The notes: a model not told the origin generated them from the sequence alone. Positions 52,370-63,993 are shown, counted from the stretch's first letter. The stretch: DNA of 64,000 nt from Batillaria attramentaria (GCA_018292915.2 JACVVK020000211.1:757501-821500), one strand, 5' to 3'. Program-made: numbers and translations.

Positions 52370-53693
52370 TATTTACCTTTGCAGCTGTCATTGTTGAAGA
52401 AATCAGACGTTTAGAAATCCCTAACTACTTTTCTTAGCTTACTGTCCTGAATACTTAGGTCTTAAATAGAACAAACACACTTGCCTATACGCTCCCCCCC
52501 CCCCCCCCCGATCCGCCTGACCCAGTTATATTTGCCTGTGATGATTCGACTCGATACATCGAACAGTTTCAAGAGCACAAATTTGACGCAGTCAACGAAT
52601 AAGATTTCTTTCCTAACATTTTTTTTTTCACGCTGGGCGTGCTGCATATTGTCGTTTTAAGTACCTCTCGACCATCACCAACCCTTCGAGACTGACCACT
52701 ACCCCCCTCCCTCCGGACTTCCTTTACCACCACCACCCCTCCCTCCCCGTTTTCCATCAGTCTCCTCCCCACCCCACCCCCTCCTTTTCCTCTGCCCTTT
52801 TACTCCCCATGTTCCGCTCGCGCACGCGTCAAAACGCTTATTACTCAAAAAGCCTCCACGGTTGATCCCTTCACGGGTTTTTGATTCCAATCGCGAGAGC
52901 GCTTTGCTGGCGCTTCGGGTGTCTGACCCCGGGTACAAAAGCTTGCTCACTGAAGCGGAACAGGGTGGCGTTATGGACGATGGACCGTAAAGAGTCCAGT
53001 AGCGATGGAGGCGCAGCCGCGTTCATATTTAATGGCGATGATGGTGGTGTTTTTTTTTTGTTTTTGTTTTTTGCGCCATTTTTTAAACACTTATCGTACG
53101 TACCATGTAAGTGCGGGCGTGTTGCTGTCGATTTTTAACACCTATCCTCCCATGTAAGCAAGTTATGCAGGCACTTATTTCCCCTGTCCAATAGTCGTCA
53201 ATATTCGTTTTCTCCCCAACGCAAAAACGTGAACATTTCTGGATCTAATAATGCTGTGGAATTGTGCGTGTGGACAGAATTTTCTCCCTTGCAAGCAACA
53301 ATGAAAGAACCGTTACTCTTGTGGGATTCTCGCAAACAGCGACCCAAACCGAAATTACGCGGACGGTGGGGAGAGAACTGGAATATAGGGGACTGAATCC
53401 TTGTGCGCTGTGCGAAATGTGTTAAAGGAGTTTCTCCTGAATTTTACGAGGTTTTTTTTTATTTTTGTTTTTCATTTTTGGGTCCAATTTCAAATTTCAA
53501 ATTTAAAAAAAAAATCAAGACAGTTTTGGACTCCTCCCCCCCCCCCCTCTCTCTCTCTCTTCCCGGCTTCCAATTACTGTGCCACCGACGGCGCTGTAAC
53601 AGTCGATCACTTCCATTAACTAATTGTTAGTTAGCAGCATAGGCAAGGATAAAAGTGTGACACTGAAATAGAAGCAATCCAGGTGTAAATGTC
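52370..53693. other. Non-coding stretch
   Basis: C-run at 52,493-52,509, C/T-rich DNA at 52,700-52,810 and T-runs near 53,050. No splice-supported exon. Confidence 0.45.
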
Positions 53694-53881
53694 ATGCTAA
53701 TAATTTCACTTTTAGGTGCCAGGAGAGGTCACAAATTGCCTGTGAAAGTACTAAAATTCGTTTTCTTCCTGGGGGCGCTGCCCCTGCCCCTGCACCCCGC
53801 CGGGGCCTTGGCGGCCCCTGGACCCCGGGCTGGGTTTCAGTCTCTTTTTTCTCTCTCTCTCTCTCAGGAATTCCCAGCCTG
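53694..53881 (+). mobile_element. CAGGCTGG-family DNA transposon, copy 3 (right half)
   Basis: GGTGCCAGGAGAGGTCAC, TGAAAGTACTAAAATTCG, the CCCCTG-rich core, CTGGGTTTCAGTCTC and a right end GGAATTCCCAGCCTG match copies 1 and 2. The left terminus is missing. Confidence 0.75.
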
Positions 53882-54447
53882 CTAATAATCAAATATTCAC
53901 TTCAATTAATCAATGCTTATAACCAGTTTCACGTCAGCGGCATCAGAATGATAAATAATGAGTTCCATTTCATAATTATTCTCTCAACGTGAGCGAAGGA
54001 TCACGTTTTAATTTTCACTGACGCGAAAGCACCTCCGCCGACAAAGTGTAATAACTAGTACTGACATATTCTCGCATTGATCCTCTGTCTCGCCTCCGTT
54101 TTGCAATCACGTGCCCATGTTGCTGCGTCTAAGCCTCTTTCCTACACGCCTCGGTTTCACGGGAGTAAGTCTAAACGGCGCGGGAGCTTCCGGTGCTGCA
54201 CAGGGTAAAAGGTTTTGAAGGATGGTTGCATGCTTTTAGGTACAGCCGTATGTTCGAAATGCATGCATACGTCTTTACAATGTAGTTTTAACTTTTGTAA
54301 GTCGTTTTATGGCTGAGTAACGGCCCCTTTCCTTCATACCGACAAGCCCAAATCACCTATCTATCTTACTTACTTCCATTTTCATATTTAAGAACAAAAC
54401 AACAACAACAACAACACAAAAAAATCTTGGATTCCGGTCTGTCGGCG
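53882..54447. other. Non-coding stretch
   Basis: Ordinary DNA with a (CAA)n tract at 54,400-54,416. No gene recognised. Confidence 0.45.
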
Positions 54448-54647
54448 CCAGAAAGGAGCCGGGGAGCCGGGGTGGTCGAATGGTAGAGCGTTGGACTTCT
54501 AATGGTCGGGTCGTGAGTTCGATCCCGGCTGGGGCCAAATATTTGTGCTGGCTTTTTCATCGTTGCCCCGTCTTTGATATCACCCTATGTGGTGGAAAAG
54601 GACGTTAAACCCCCAAACACCCATCCCACCCACCCAGAAAGGAGCCG
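54448..54647 (+). mobile_element. SINE-A copy with 14-bp target-site duplication
   Basis: Full-length, of the GATCCCGGC / CACCCTATGTGG subfamily (54,462-54,633). CCAGAAAGGAGCCG lies on both sides. Almost identical to the 13,171 and 48,793 copies, hence young. Confidence 0.95.
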
Positions 54648-55297
54648 TTTATCCACCACCACCTTCACCACCACCAGCAACAACAACAACGACGACTTCT
54701 ACTAACACGTCATTACAATCTCAAGACGTGTGCGCATGCTCACATTTCAAAATTTTTCCTTTTCTGAAACGGAGACTGCAAGCAATCTTGCCATCTCTTG
54801 AGACAAAGTGAGCAGCACCAGAGGAACCCCCCGCCATCTTGGTTAAACCCCACAGGCTTGGCGCTCCGCTGGTGGTGTGTGCTACGTACAGTAATGTTGT
54901 TACAAACAAGAGTTGAGTGCACTGCTTAATTATTCTTATGATGTTGCATGATGGTAAGGATTACATGACGAACAAAGGGCCATGGCCGAACGATGTTCAT
55001 CAATTTCAGTCTCGAACAAAGAAGGGTCGCTGACATGTGAGTTGGAGACGCGACTTGCAACGTGGCAGCAAGTACGGGCCGAGAGGAGGAGGAGGAGGAG
55101 AAGAAGGAAGATCAGTAATGGTATTAATTTAACGTGACTATGTTGCGATGCAAAATGAACAAAGATGATGAAAGTTGTGACGATACCAGCTACTGATTGT
55201 GAGGAGGCGGTAGACCATGCTTCATTACCTTGGTGGTAATGTTGAAAGCAACCTGCTCAAAATGTACGTCGGAGTTCGAACGAAAGACATTAAAAAC

Positions 55298-55298
<1 letters not shown>
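54648..55298. other. Non-coding stretch
   Basis: (CCACCA)/(CAACAA) runs at 54,654-54,690 and GAGGAG at 55,083-55,110. No exon recognised. Confidence 0.45.
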
Positions 55299-55373
<75 letters not shown>

Positions 55374-55490
55374 ACAAAAGAACAAACATGCAAACAAATA
55401 AACACACCCGAAAACAATAACAACACAACAGAGAACAAACAAACCACCACCAACAACAACAACAACGACGACAACAACAACCTGACCACG
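55299..55490. repeat. (CA)n followed by A/C-rich block
   Basis: 37 CA units (55,299-55,372), then CAAA/CAACAA sequence. Confidence 0.93.
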
Positions 55491-55603
55491 CACCATGACC
55501 AGAATGTCTGATGGCGACGCCTTAGGGAAAACATCTGCGTAGGGGTTTGAACGAAAGGCATATATTCTGGTATTTTGATATATTCTGAAAGTTCGAGAAA
55601 TCC

Positions 55604-55773
55604 AAATTTTATTTTATTTTATTTTATTTTATTTTATTTTATTTTATTTTGAATGCTCGAACAAGATAGGGCGACTGAACTAGCGACTAGTTTCTAATTT
55701 CTCATTTTGATTAATCTTACGTGACTTAGTTCTGATGTGCTATCTATAATTATTAATTAGATCAATTAATTAG

Positions 55774-55850
<77 letters not shown>
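55604..55850. repeat. (ATTTT)n, then (TA)n(GA)n
   Basis: (ATTTT)n at about 55,606-55,650. (TA)n at 55,772-55,798 runs into (GA)n to 55,850. Confidence 0.93.
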
Positions 55851-55853
<3 letters not shown>

Positions 55854-56144
55854 ATGTTGCTATTAAAGAAATTCTAATTGCAAAGTCTAGACCGGATCGC
55901 CAATTTCTAAATTTGACAAAAAGCTCCACTAAGTATTAACTTAAGGCAGACTCAAATTCTGATTGTATTAAATGCGGAAAGTTTAGTGCAGTGCTGTAGG
56001 AAAATTCCAACGAACGAAAGTAAGAATGACAGAGAAATAGTAAAGAAATAAAAAGAAGACGTCATTTGCCAGGTGACGTCACAGTTCAGTTTCCATTTTT
56101 TCACGACGTAAGTGAACACTCGAGGTTTCTTTTCACTCCGTGAA

Positions 56145-56215
56145 TTTTTTTTTTTTTTTTTTTGGGGGGGTGGGGGGGGGTGGTGGTGGTGGTGGTGGTG
56201 GTGGTGTTTGTTTGT
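56145..56215. repeat. T19-G7 with (GGT)n
   Basis: T19 abuts a G-run, then TGG repeats (56,171-56,205) and TTTG. Confidence 0.93.
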
Positions 56216-56231
56216 TTGTATTAGTTCCTTC

Positions 56232-56325
56232 GTTAACTCTTTGACGACGAAGCACAATTTCTAACACGCGATTTCCTATAGGAAATCGCGTGTTAGAAAT
56301 CGTGCTTCGTCGTCAAAGAGTTAAC
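56232..56325. repeat. 94-bp near-perfect palindrome, TTAA-ended
   Basis: Two 47-bp arms meet at CCTA|TAGG with no spacer and differ at one position. The ends read GTTAACTCTTTGACGACG and CGTCGTCAAAGAGTTAAC, so TTAA lies at both tips. It may be a minimal TTAA-type snapback MITE. As RNA it would be a 47-bp hairpin. Confidence 0.95.
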
Positions 56326-56507
56326 AGACCGCAAAACATCAAGCCTTTCAAACGCAGCTACAACGCTTGATAAAAATAAAACAACAGCAACCACCACCAT
56401 CGTAACAACAACAACAACACCACTGACCCGCCCACCTCCAAAACATTAAAATACAACAACAGCAACAACAACAAAAATCAAAAAGCAGCAATACTGATAT
56501 TGATAAC

Positions 56508-56715
56508 CATGTATTGTGTGGCCTCTTTACAGTACCCAAATCTCGAATTGGCTCAAAGCCGCGCCGCGAACTGAACCCTACACGCACTGGACACGAACAC
56601 TTTACAATCAGTCACGTGTTGCGAAGGATCAGGTCAGCAGTTTAAGTTTCGAAATTTAGAATTGCACTTATTTTCAAATTTTGTGAGCTCAACATTTCCA
56701 AAGCAGAGGTGGAAG
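56508..56715. repeat. Dispersed repeat R1, copy 2
   Basis: ATTGGCTCAAAGCCGCG, CGCGAACTGAACCC, GTCACGTGTTGCGAAGGATC, TTTAGAATTGCACTTA and AACATTTCCAAAGCAGAGG match 60,772-60,990. Confidence 0.75.
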
Positions 56716-56739
56716 GAGCCGGAGTACCCGGGGCACAAA

Positions 56740-57110
56740 CAAACAAACAGACAAGAATATCAACACCACCCTCACCCCCACAACCACGCCCCCCCCCCCC
56801 CCCCAAAAAAAAAAAAAAAAAAGAAAAGAAAACAAAAAAATCCCCAAAAAACAAAACCTATACACCCCCACCCCCAAGAACTAACAAATAAACAAACACA
56901 CACAAAAAACAACCCACAACCACAGAACACAGACAAACAAGAGAAAACAACAACAACAACAACAACAACCTGCGAATCAACCAGAGAGAAGCTAAACAAA
57001 ACAAAACAGACAAAAAACAAACACCCCCCCCCCCCGAAAAAAAAAACAAAAAAAAAACAAACAAACAACCAAACAAACCCCACACCGTGGGCTCAAACGT
57101 AGAAACAAAC
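56740..57110. repeat. A/C-rich block with C16A18 junction
   Basis: C16 (56,789-56,804) runs into A18 (56,805-56,822). A second C12-G-A10 junction lies near 57,024-57,046. The rest is CAAA/CAACAA. Confidence 0.92.
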
Positions 57111-57600
57111 ACACACGCAGTTCACTGGTTTTCTAACTTCACTGAAAAGATACAAAGGTAAAAACTTAACATCCTAAAAGTAAACTGATATGCTTACAAA
57201 GAATAGCTTTACTTCCACGTTAACACTTGTCCAACCACAGAGCGAGCCTGTCAATTGCATGACTGTCACTCATACCCCCCTCCCCATCCCTCTCCTCCCC
57301 CCTCCCTCTCTGGTGACGCACTAGTGGCCAGTCAAAGCTGCAGAACGCCTTCAGCTCTTAGAACATGCTCTCACCCTTTCAGTGACCTTTTCCATGCCGT
57401 TCCACCGGCGCGCGCGCCTGGGTAAAATGCAAGGGGGTTGCGGTCACAGAATGATGAGAGAGAAAGTCCCCCCACTTCCCTCCCGGTTATTTTAGTAATT
57501 TCAGCCTTTGCGTGGCCAAATTGCACACAGCAGCTTTTGCTACGGAAACGAGGGGCATTTTGCTAATTACAGTTTGCGCATTCTCTCTCTCTTTTCCCCT

Positions 57601-57634
<34 letters not shown>

Positions 57635-57816
57635 AGGCTCTCTCTGGCACTGATGGGATTTAGTCAAAATGGCGGAATGATACTTCGATTCATTTTTGTT
57701 TTGTTTTGTTTTGTTTTTTTCACAGCGGTTGCTCCAAGGCACAGCCACTATGTTTGAAATGTTAGCATGCGCATATTTCTTTTTTTTTCATTGTAGTCGA
57801 CGTGTAAGGAAAAGTC
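57111..57816. other. Non-coding stretch
   Basis: C/T-rich tracts at 57,275-57,310 and (CT)n at 57,608-57,634. No exon recognised. Confidence 0.45.
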
Positions 57817-57990
57817 GGGGAGCCGGGATGGCCGAATGGGCAGAGCGTTGGACTTTCAATGCTCCGGTCGTGAGTTCGAATCCCGGTTGGGGCCAAATAT
57901 TTGTGCTGGCCTTTTTCTCGCTGCCTCGTCTTTGATATCACCCATATGTGATGGAAAAGGACGTTAAACTCCCAAACACCCACCCACCCC
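57817..57990 (+). mobile_element. SINE-A copy
   Basis: Full-length, of the GAGTTCGAATCCCGG type (head GGGATGGCCGAATGGGCAGA). It ends GGACGTTAAACTCCCAAACA with CACCCA repeats. Flanks share only AAGGA, so the duplication is unclear. Confidence 0.92.
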
Positions 57991-58055
57991 AAGGAGGTTT
58001 TATTTTTTCCCCACGCACAGTGTAGGCAATGTATCGCACTATGAGCTGTACCAAT

Positions 58056-58110
58056 CATAGAGTATTTCGAGCGCACAGGCGCACTCTCAGGCGAAACTGT
58101 TCCGAAATAG
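58056..58110 (-). repeat. Dispersed repeat D fragment
   Basis: The reverse complement GGAACAGTTTCGCCTGAGAG, TGCGCCTGTGCGCTCGAAAT, ACTCTAT matches the other D copies. Confidence 0.6.
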
Positions 58111-58574
58111 AAGTCGCCTTAGTTAAACCGGCATGGACATGGCCAGTTTAAAACCAGCATTACAACAGTGTATTAAGACGTGTACGTGTGTCTGCTCACA
58201 TCACATTCAAACACCGTCTAGGCTTCACTTGACATCAGTTGTCGAAAACTTTCCTGTTAACTGAACCAGCACCAGGTAAAACTCCATTGCCATGTTGGCT
58301 ACCCCCCCCCCCCCCGCTCCCCCCGCGACCCCCTCCCTCTTCCGCCGCAACCAGGGCGACCTCTGATTCGCTCTTTGGGATAATGACGATGTTGTTTTCG
58401 CCTGGTTCACCGGCGGTTACGCCGACCAACGCGTGTCAGTTTTGCGGCGTGGAGTGGTTTGGACATTCATAGCAATCCTCTCTGATTGACTGGGGGGTTT
58501 TGGGTGCAGGCCGCCGCTTGCAAAATTACCCCTTGGTATTGCCAGACAGTAATGTACACTAGCACAGCATACGT

Positions 58575-58760
58575 GCGTTTTTGTAGGCCGACACAAAATC
58601 TTCTACCTTTTTGATGGATTTCCACCTTTAGCTTAAAAATATTCCTCCCCGGCTCCAAGAAGAGTTTTACCTTCTTTAAGCACTTCAAATCATACCAAAA
58701 CACACGGAACTGCACAGACCTTAGTCTAATTCTAAAACATTTCCTCCAAATTATTACTGA
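58575..58760 (+). repeat. Solitary relative of the 94-bp minisatellite unit
   Basis: TGGATTTCCACCTTTAGCTT, TTCCTCCCCGGCTC, AAGCACTTCAAATCATACCA, ACTGCACAGACCTTAGTCTA and AAACATTTCCTCC match 25,305-25,376 followed by a single 94-bp unit. Confidence 0.75.
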
Positions 58761-59639
58761 GTGTTCTTAAGGTTAAGCTCAGTCAAGCGACCTAATTTGT
58801 TTGCTGTTTTGTTTTTGTTTGTAAATACAAACTGTAGTAGCATAATTATAACTGTCTTAGATAGCTGTGTTTCGATTGGACTGAAACTGATATAGTTTTA
58901 AGTGATTGCACACATAGGAGAGCGTGTCCTGAACAAGACGTCAGTTCACTGCTGTCAGGGTCAAGGTCATGGACTTGCGACTGTCATGAAACTCTTCTGC
59001 CAGGCCGTTTGGCCGAGTTGAGCCAAATGTCACATGACGGCCTTTCTTGAGTTACAGTGTCAACTACAACTGTCGTGTCGGCTTCCACCAAAGTCAAGGT
59101 CGTCGTCGTTGCTATGGGGGTACATTGCTGCATTCCGTTTCAAACCTTCAGCACATCGGTTAAGGGTCTTTAAGTTCAGTGCCCCCTCCCCCCTCTTATA
59201 TTATGTGTCCCATGCTTCTTTTCCAATCCCCAGCCTTCACCCCCCCCCCCCACTTCCTCTCTCTCCCCCCTCCCCTCCTCTCTCCGCCCACCTTCCTCTC
59301 GGGAGGTACTCGCTGTGCTGTGGAATCTGGGCATAGATATTAATTTTGCAACTCAGCGGTGCTGCGGTTATTAATTTACTTCACAACGACTGGCTCTTCC
59401 TGGAGAAATTGTCCCCAAGGTTTTTAGGCCGAGACGCATAATTCTTTTCCCCCTTCTCATCAACACCTTGGAGCCTACCCCGGGGGGACGGGACAGATCC
59501 GCCGTGACGCCTGACGCCACGTCAGAATGATGGGCACGCGCTTGTCAATTATGGATGAGAGGCGTGTTTTTACAGCGTTGCAGTTGGAAGCTGGACATGC
59601 CTGATGTGCGTGTATGTGTCAGTCTGCCTTCTGTGACAC
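58761..59639. other. Non-coding stretch
   Basis: C/T-rich DNA at 59,180-59,290. No splice-supported exon or transposon end recognised. Confidence 0.45.
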
Positions 59640-60335
59640 CTTTTGCTGCCTTTGCTGCTATCCTGCTTTGCTGCTATCTTCTTCTCTAATGTCACCTGGA
59701 AACTTCGCATGTGTCGTTCTTGTCAGTCTTTGCCTCGCAGTTTGAGATCTTTCGCTGCCTCGTTTTACAGCAATTGCTGCCTTACCGTTTGACATGTTTT
59801 GCTGCCTTGCTGCTGCCATCTTCTCTAATGTCACATGGAAACTTTGCATGTGTCGTTCTTGTCAGTCTTTGCCTTGCAGTTTGAGATCTTTTGCTGCCGT
59901 GTTTGACAGCTATTGCTGCCATATCGTTTGCCACCTTTTGCTGCCTTGGTCCCGCCATCTTCTTCTCTGTCATCTTGAAACGTTGCATAAATTTGTAAAA
60001 CTGACCCAACATGCTGCTTTACATGCGTCGTTCGTGTCAATCTTTGCCTTGCAGTTTAAGATCTTTTGCTGCCTTGTTTGACAGCTGTTGCTGCCTTACC
60101 GTTTGACACCTTTTCCTGCCTTTACTGTTGCCATCTTCTCTAACGTCATCCTGGAAAGAGGCCATGAGTGCCTGTTAAACCACATGCTGCTGCGCAGTTG
60201 TCATCTTTGCCTTTGCAGTTTGACATCTTTTGCTGCCTTGTTTGACACCTTTTTACTGCCTTGTTTGACACCTTTTTACTGCCTTGTTTGACAGCTTTTT
60301 GCTGTCTTGCTGTTTAACGTCTTCTGCTGCCCCTC
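59640..60335. repeat. Satellite-like degenerate tandem block
   Basis: A short motif CTTTTGCTGCC.TGTTTGACA recurs many times. It sits in larger units that each start near CCATCTTCT.CTAATGTCA and continue GCATGTGTCGTTCTTGTCAG, TCTTTGCCTTGCAGTTTGAG. Unit starts lie near 59,680, 59,818, 59,957 and 60,131, giving a period of about 135-180 bp. The last part (60,200-60,320) repeats TTTTTACTGCCTTGTTTGAC. Confidence 0.8.
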
Positions 60336-60733
60336 GCGGATAATCGAATAGCCCTGCAACAAATCGAAAATATTTACTTGTTTTGCGGCGGAGTATTGAA
60401 CCTCTGCACCAAGGAGATACTTATCTGTTATTATTACCACTCTCTCCGCAGGGAGGGGCACGTGTCACCATGTACCTTTCCGGCAGCCGTACGTGGTAAC
60501 TGTTGCTATGGGCAACCAGTGGCGCAACTCCCTTTTCTTAAGCCGGTTGTTTGTTACAGTCGATCAGAAGTGTTTACAACGCAGTGTGCACGTGCGAGTT
60601 TGTTGGTTGGTTTACGGGCGTTGACCACGTGACTTGAAGATCTACGAGGAGTACGGAATATACGACTAACGAGGAGCAAGCATTGAGGGTCCGTTCACTG
60701 AGTGCGAGGCAGTTCGCGAATGTGCAAGGACAT

Positions 60734-60737
<4 letters not shown>
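60336..60737. other. Non-coding stretch
   Basis: Ordinary DNA. No exon or repeat recognised. Confidence 0.45.
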
Positions 60738-60766
<29 letters not shown>

Positions 60767-60990
60767 AATAATGAGTATTGTGTAGGCGCTTTACCCAATT
60801 TCATGAATCGGCTCAAAACGCCGCGAACTGAACGCATCACGCACGCTCACGTGAATCATACGCATTCTCTCACACACTGGACATAAATACAATCACGTTG
60901 TGCGAAGGGTCAGCTCAGCTATTTAAATTTCGGACTTTAGAATTGCATTTAGTTTTCAAATTTGGTGGGCTGAACATTTCCAGAGCAGAG
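60738..60990. repeat. (CAA)n plus dispersed repeat R1, copy 3
   Basis: (CAA)n(TAA)n at 60,738-60,770 precedes the fullest R1 copy (GAGTATTGTGTAGGCGC, ATCGGCTCAAAACGCCGCG, TTTAGAATTGCATTTAG, GAACATTTCCAGAGCAGAG). If read on the minus strand the CAA tract becomes a TTG-type 3' tail, suggesting a truncated non-LTR element. Confidence 0.7.
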
Positions 60991-61084
60991 GAAATGCGAT
61001 AGGGAGGGGCGGGGGCGGGGAGGGGGGGGGGTAGACCCGCTGCAAGGTTTGATTTGTTAAACTAATGTATGTATTGTATTTATG

Positions 61085-61281
61085 CCTGCATTTCGGGGGG
61101 GGGGGGGGGGGGCGAATGGTAAAGCGTTGGACTTCCAGTGCTCGGACCGTGAGTTCGTATCCCGTCTGTGGCCAAATATTTGTGCTGGCTTTTTCATCGT
61201 TGCCCCGTCTTTGATATCAACCGTGTGTGGTGGAAAAGGACGTTAAAACCCCCAAACCCCCACCACCACCTCCTGCATTTC
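61085..61281 (+). mobile_element. SINE-A copy with 10-bp duplication and G18 head
   Basis: SINE-A (61,095-61,271) whose GGGGAGCCGGGGTGGC start is replaced by an 18-G run. From CGAATGG onward it is typical. CCTGCATTTC flanks exactly at 61,085-61,094 and 61,272-61,281. Confidence 0.92.
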
Positions 61282-61928
61282 TTGTTTTCTGTCTAGGAGC
61301 AGTGCCAAAAGGGTTGAACTCAGTGTGTCGTGCCGGGTTAAAATTTATGGCGTGTGCATTCATTGAGAAGTCACAGACGAATTAGGGCAGATATGTATGT
61401 AGGGCATGGGCGGGTGTGTTAATGAACAATATTAAACCCCTCGTCTTTGGAATTGTATCTGGGTGTGTCTGTGCGTGTGTTCTGGAATTTGGGTGTGTCT
61501 GCGCATGCGGAACTCAGTAATGCCGGCGCGCCACCCGTCTCGATCGCACGCTTCGTGAAAAGCGTCTTAAAATTTCGATGAGATTCATGAAAACTGTCGG
61601 AGAGCGTTCTTTCTGGCTTATTTTTCTGCTCCCACGTGTCCGGAACTCTCAGTGTTTCTTCTTTTTTTTTTCTTTTTTTTTTTTTGGGGGGGGGGTGTTT
61701 TTTTTTTATAGTTTGTTTTTAAGTCTAACGTGTCTCAGTGAAACTCATTTTTCATTTTTTATTTTTTAAATTTAGCCCACCTTGTCTGGAACTATCAGTT
61801 TGTTTTTCAGCACCCACTGTCTGGAACTCTTCCGTTCTTTTCGGCCCGTCGAACTCCGCAATCTGCCTACACTCTCCCAGTTCAGATCACACGATCTTAG
61901 TTATGTCAGTGTTTGACTTTGTGCGGCG

Positions 61929-61931
<3 letters not shown>
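61282..61931. other. Non-coding stretch with short direct repeats
   Basis: TGTC.GGAACTCTCAGT-type words at about 61,637, 61,780 and 61,819, a doubled GGGTGTGTCTG at 61,461/61,490, and T-runs with G10 at about 61,663-61,695. No exon recognised. Confidence 0.5.
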
Positions 61932-62288
<357 letters not shown>

Positions 62289-62525
62289 GGCACCCCTTCT
62301 TTACAACACTACGTATTATTGTAATTTATTATTAGTATTATCATTAAGGACACTTGCTGAAGTTTATTCACAACTGTGCACAAAAACCAATAACTTATTG
62401 TGCTTATTTTGTCAGGTTTCTAAATAGAATTTCTTATACACTTCAGTATTCGTGCTTTTTAAAAGTCAGTTTAGAGATTGAGTATGCACTGTAACTGAAT
62501 GTCTTTTTTTTCCTGTTTGTTTCAG

Positions 62526-62641
62526 GTAAGTTTCAGCTCATCCATCAATTGCGTGGTGTCCTGTTGTGTAACTGTCACTGTGGCGTCATCGTCAACAATG
62601 TTACGTCATTGTCAGAAGTTCTAGACAGTCATGGTGAAGGG
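62526..62641 (+). CDS. Candidate internal exon with cysteine cluster
   Basis: A strong acceptor (TTTTTTTTCCTGTTTGTTTCAG, its last 20 bases ending at 62,525) and a consensus donor (GGG|GTAAGT, starting 62,642) bracket a frame open end to end. It reads KFQLIHQLRGVLLCNCHCGV then IVNNVTSLSEVLDSHGEG. A second AG at 62,535-62,536 could serve as an alternative acceptor, giving an exact 35-codon, phase 0-0 exon. The C-x-C-x-C followed by His about 24 residues later could be a small zinc-binding knuckle, but no family is assigned. Neighbouring exons were not identified. It may belong to the upstream gene or a separate one. Confidence 0.45.
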
Positions 62642-63390
62642 GTAAGTAGTTTGTTGAGCAACGATGATGTTAGTGATGCTCAGTGATGACGACGACTGAC
62701 GATGCTGCTGTTGATGATGATGATTATGATGGTGATGGTGATGAAGAAAGTTCCATTTTTGAAATTTTATTTATTTATTTTTTTATACCATTTTCTCCAA
62801 AAAGTGGTGTATACGAGGCAGATTGTTCGTAGTGTACATGTCTTCCGAAGTATCTTCTTTCTTCTCTCCCGCTGTGCCTCTCCCGACCCCCCCCACTTGC
62901 CCATCTCCCGACCTCTCCCCCCCCCCCTACCCTCCCCCAACCACGCCCCCACCCTCACCCTCACCCGCCCACGCATCTCCTACCTGCGCATTTACATGTA
63001 TGTCAGCTCGCACAGGTCTACCATATTGACAACAGGATGTTTTTGTTCTCTCTTGGGGAGCCGATGAGTGTCGTGTGCATCGATTCCCAAGGTCGTGTTT
63101 TCAAGGAGAGTTGTGCCCCCCGAGCAAAAAAAAAAAAAAAAAAAATCCTTCGCAAGCAGGATATGTTCATTTTGACTTTAATGTCTGCAATGTTCGTTTG
63201 TGGCTGACTCTATGCCCGCGAGGAAGGGGAAAACGACCTGTGTGCTGGTCTCGTAGAGTCCGAACAGATTGGTAAAATGATCTTTAGCAAAGAAACCCTT
63301 CCGGTTTCCATAGCCACAGGGGGTGTAACTGAGTAGCCACGTAAACTTTTTGAGGTGTCTCGGCATAGTCGACTGACGAGAAACCAAACG

Positions 63391-63391
<1 letters not shown>
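62642..63391. other. Intron-like stretch
   Basis: GATGAT repeats near 62,700-62,745, C-rich DNA at 62,880-62,965 and A21 at about 63,125-63,145. No confident exon. Confidence 0.45.

Positions 63392-63394
<3 letters not shown>

Positions 63395-63461
<67 letters not shown>
63395..63461. repeat. (CA)n microsatellite
   Basis: About 33 CA units. The frame just downstream (DVGVDGTTSETELEISPQ, then a poly-Thr run) looks mildly coding but lacks an acceptor. Confidence 0.93.
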
Positions 63462-63462
<1 letters not shown>

Positions 63463-63987
63463 CGATGTTGGTGTGGATGGGACGACGTCAGAGACAGAAC
63501 TTGAAATATCACCACAGACTACGACGATCACCACCACCACCACCACCACCAAGAACATCAACAATTAGGGAAGCTGTCTGTCTGTGCAAGCAGTATCGTC
63601 TTGAATGGCAGCAGAAATTAAACTACCGTGAATTGTGTGGCTGGCCGTCTTCAAGGACAGACAGCCAGTCTCGCTCGCACTTCAAGATGCTCATGTTTTA
63701 TACATGCAACTGTCCCATGCCGCACGCTCGGTCTCTGACGTATGACGCGCGCGCGTGCCTCTGCCGCTTATTTTCAACGTCACCCTCCTTCCTGCTCCTC
63801 ATCCCCCTCCCCCCCCCCCCCAATCACCTCCCTTCCTCATCCCGGTCTTAAATTTGTGTGGTGAATTAAAGATATTCTTACTTCAGTGAAAGTAATTATG
63901 AGTTATTTTCACCCTGAGTCAGTAACAGTAAGTCCCGAGCTGGTTTTGTCCGGGTTGTACTGTAACCGATATAAACCTTACGTGTTG

Positions 63988-63993
63988 AATAAA
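63988..63993 (+). promoter_or_regulatory. Canonical poly(A) signal AATAAA
   Basis: AATAAA seven bases from the window end, after AT-richer DNA from 63,845. It may be the 3' end of a plus-strand transcript that includes the 62,526 exon; that link is a guess. Confidence 0.3.

Noticed and set aside
53401..53630. Frames with a Phe-rich hydrophobic segment near 53.45 kb
   Set aside because: They derive from T-runs and a C-run; no start context or homologue.
63465..63851. 128-codon frame near the window end
   Set aside because: Starts from a CA array without an acceptor; composition shifts through poly-Pro/Thr. A different short frame here is mildly coding-like but not supportable.
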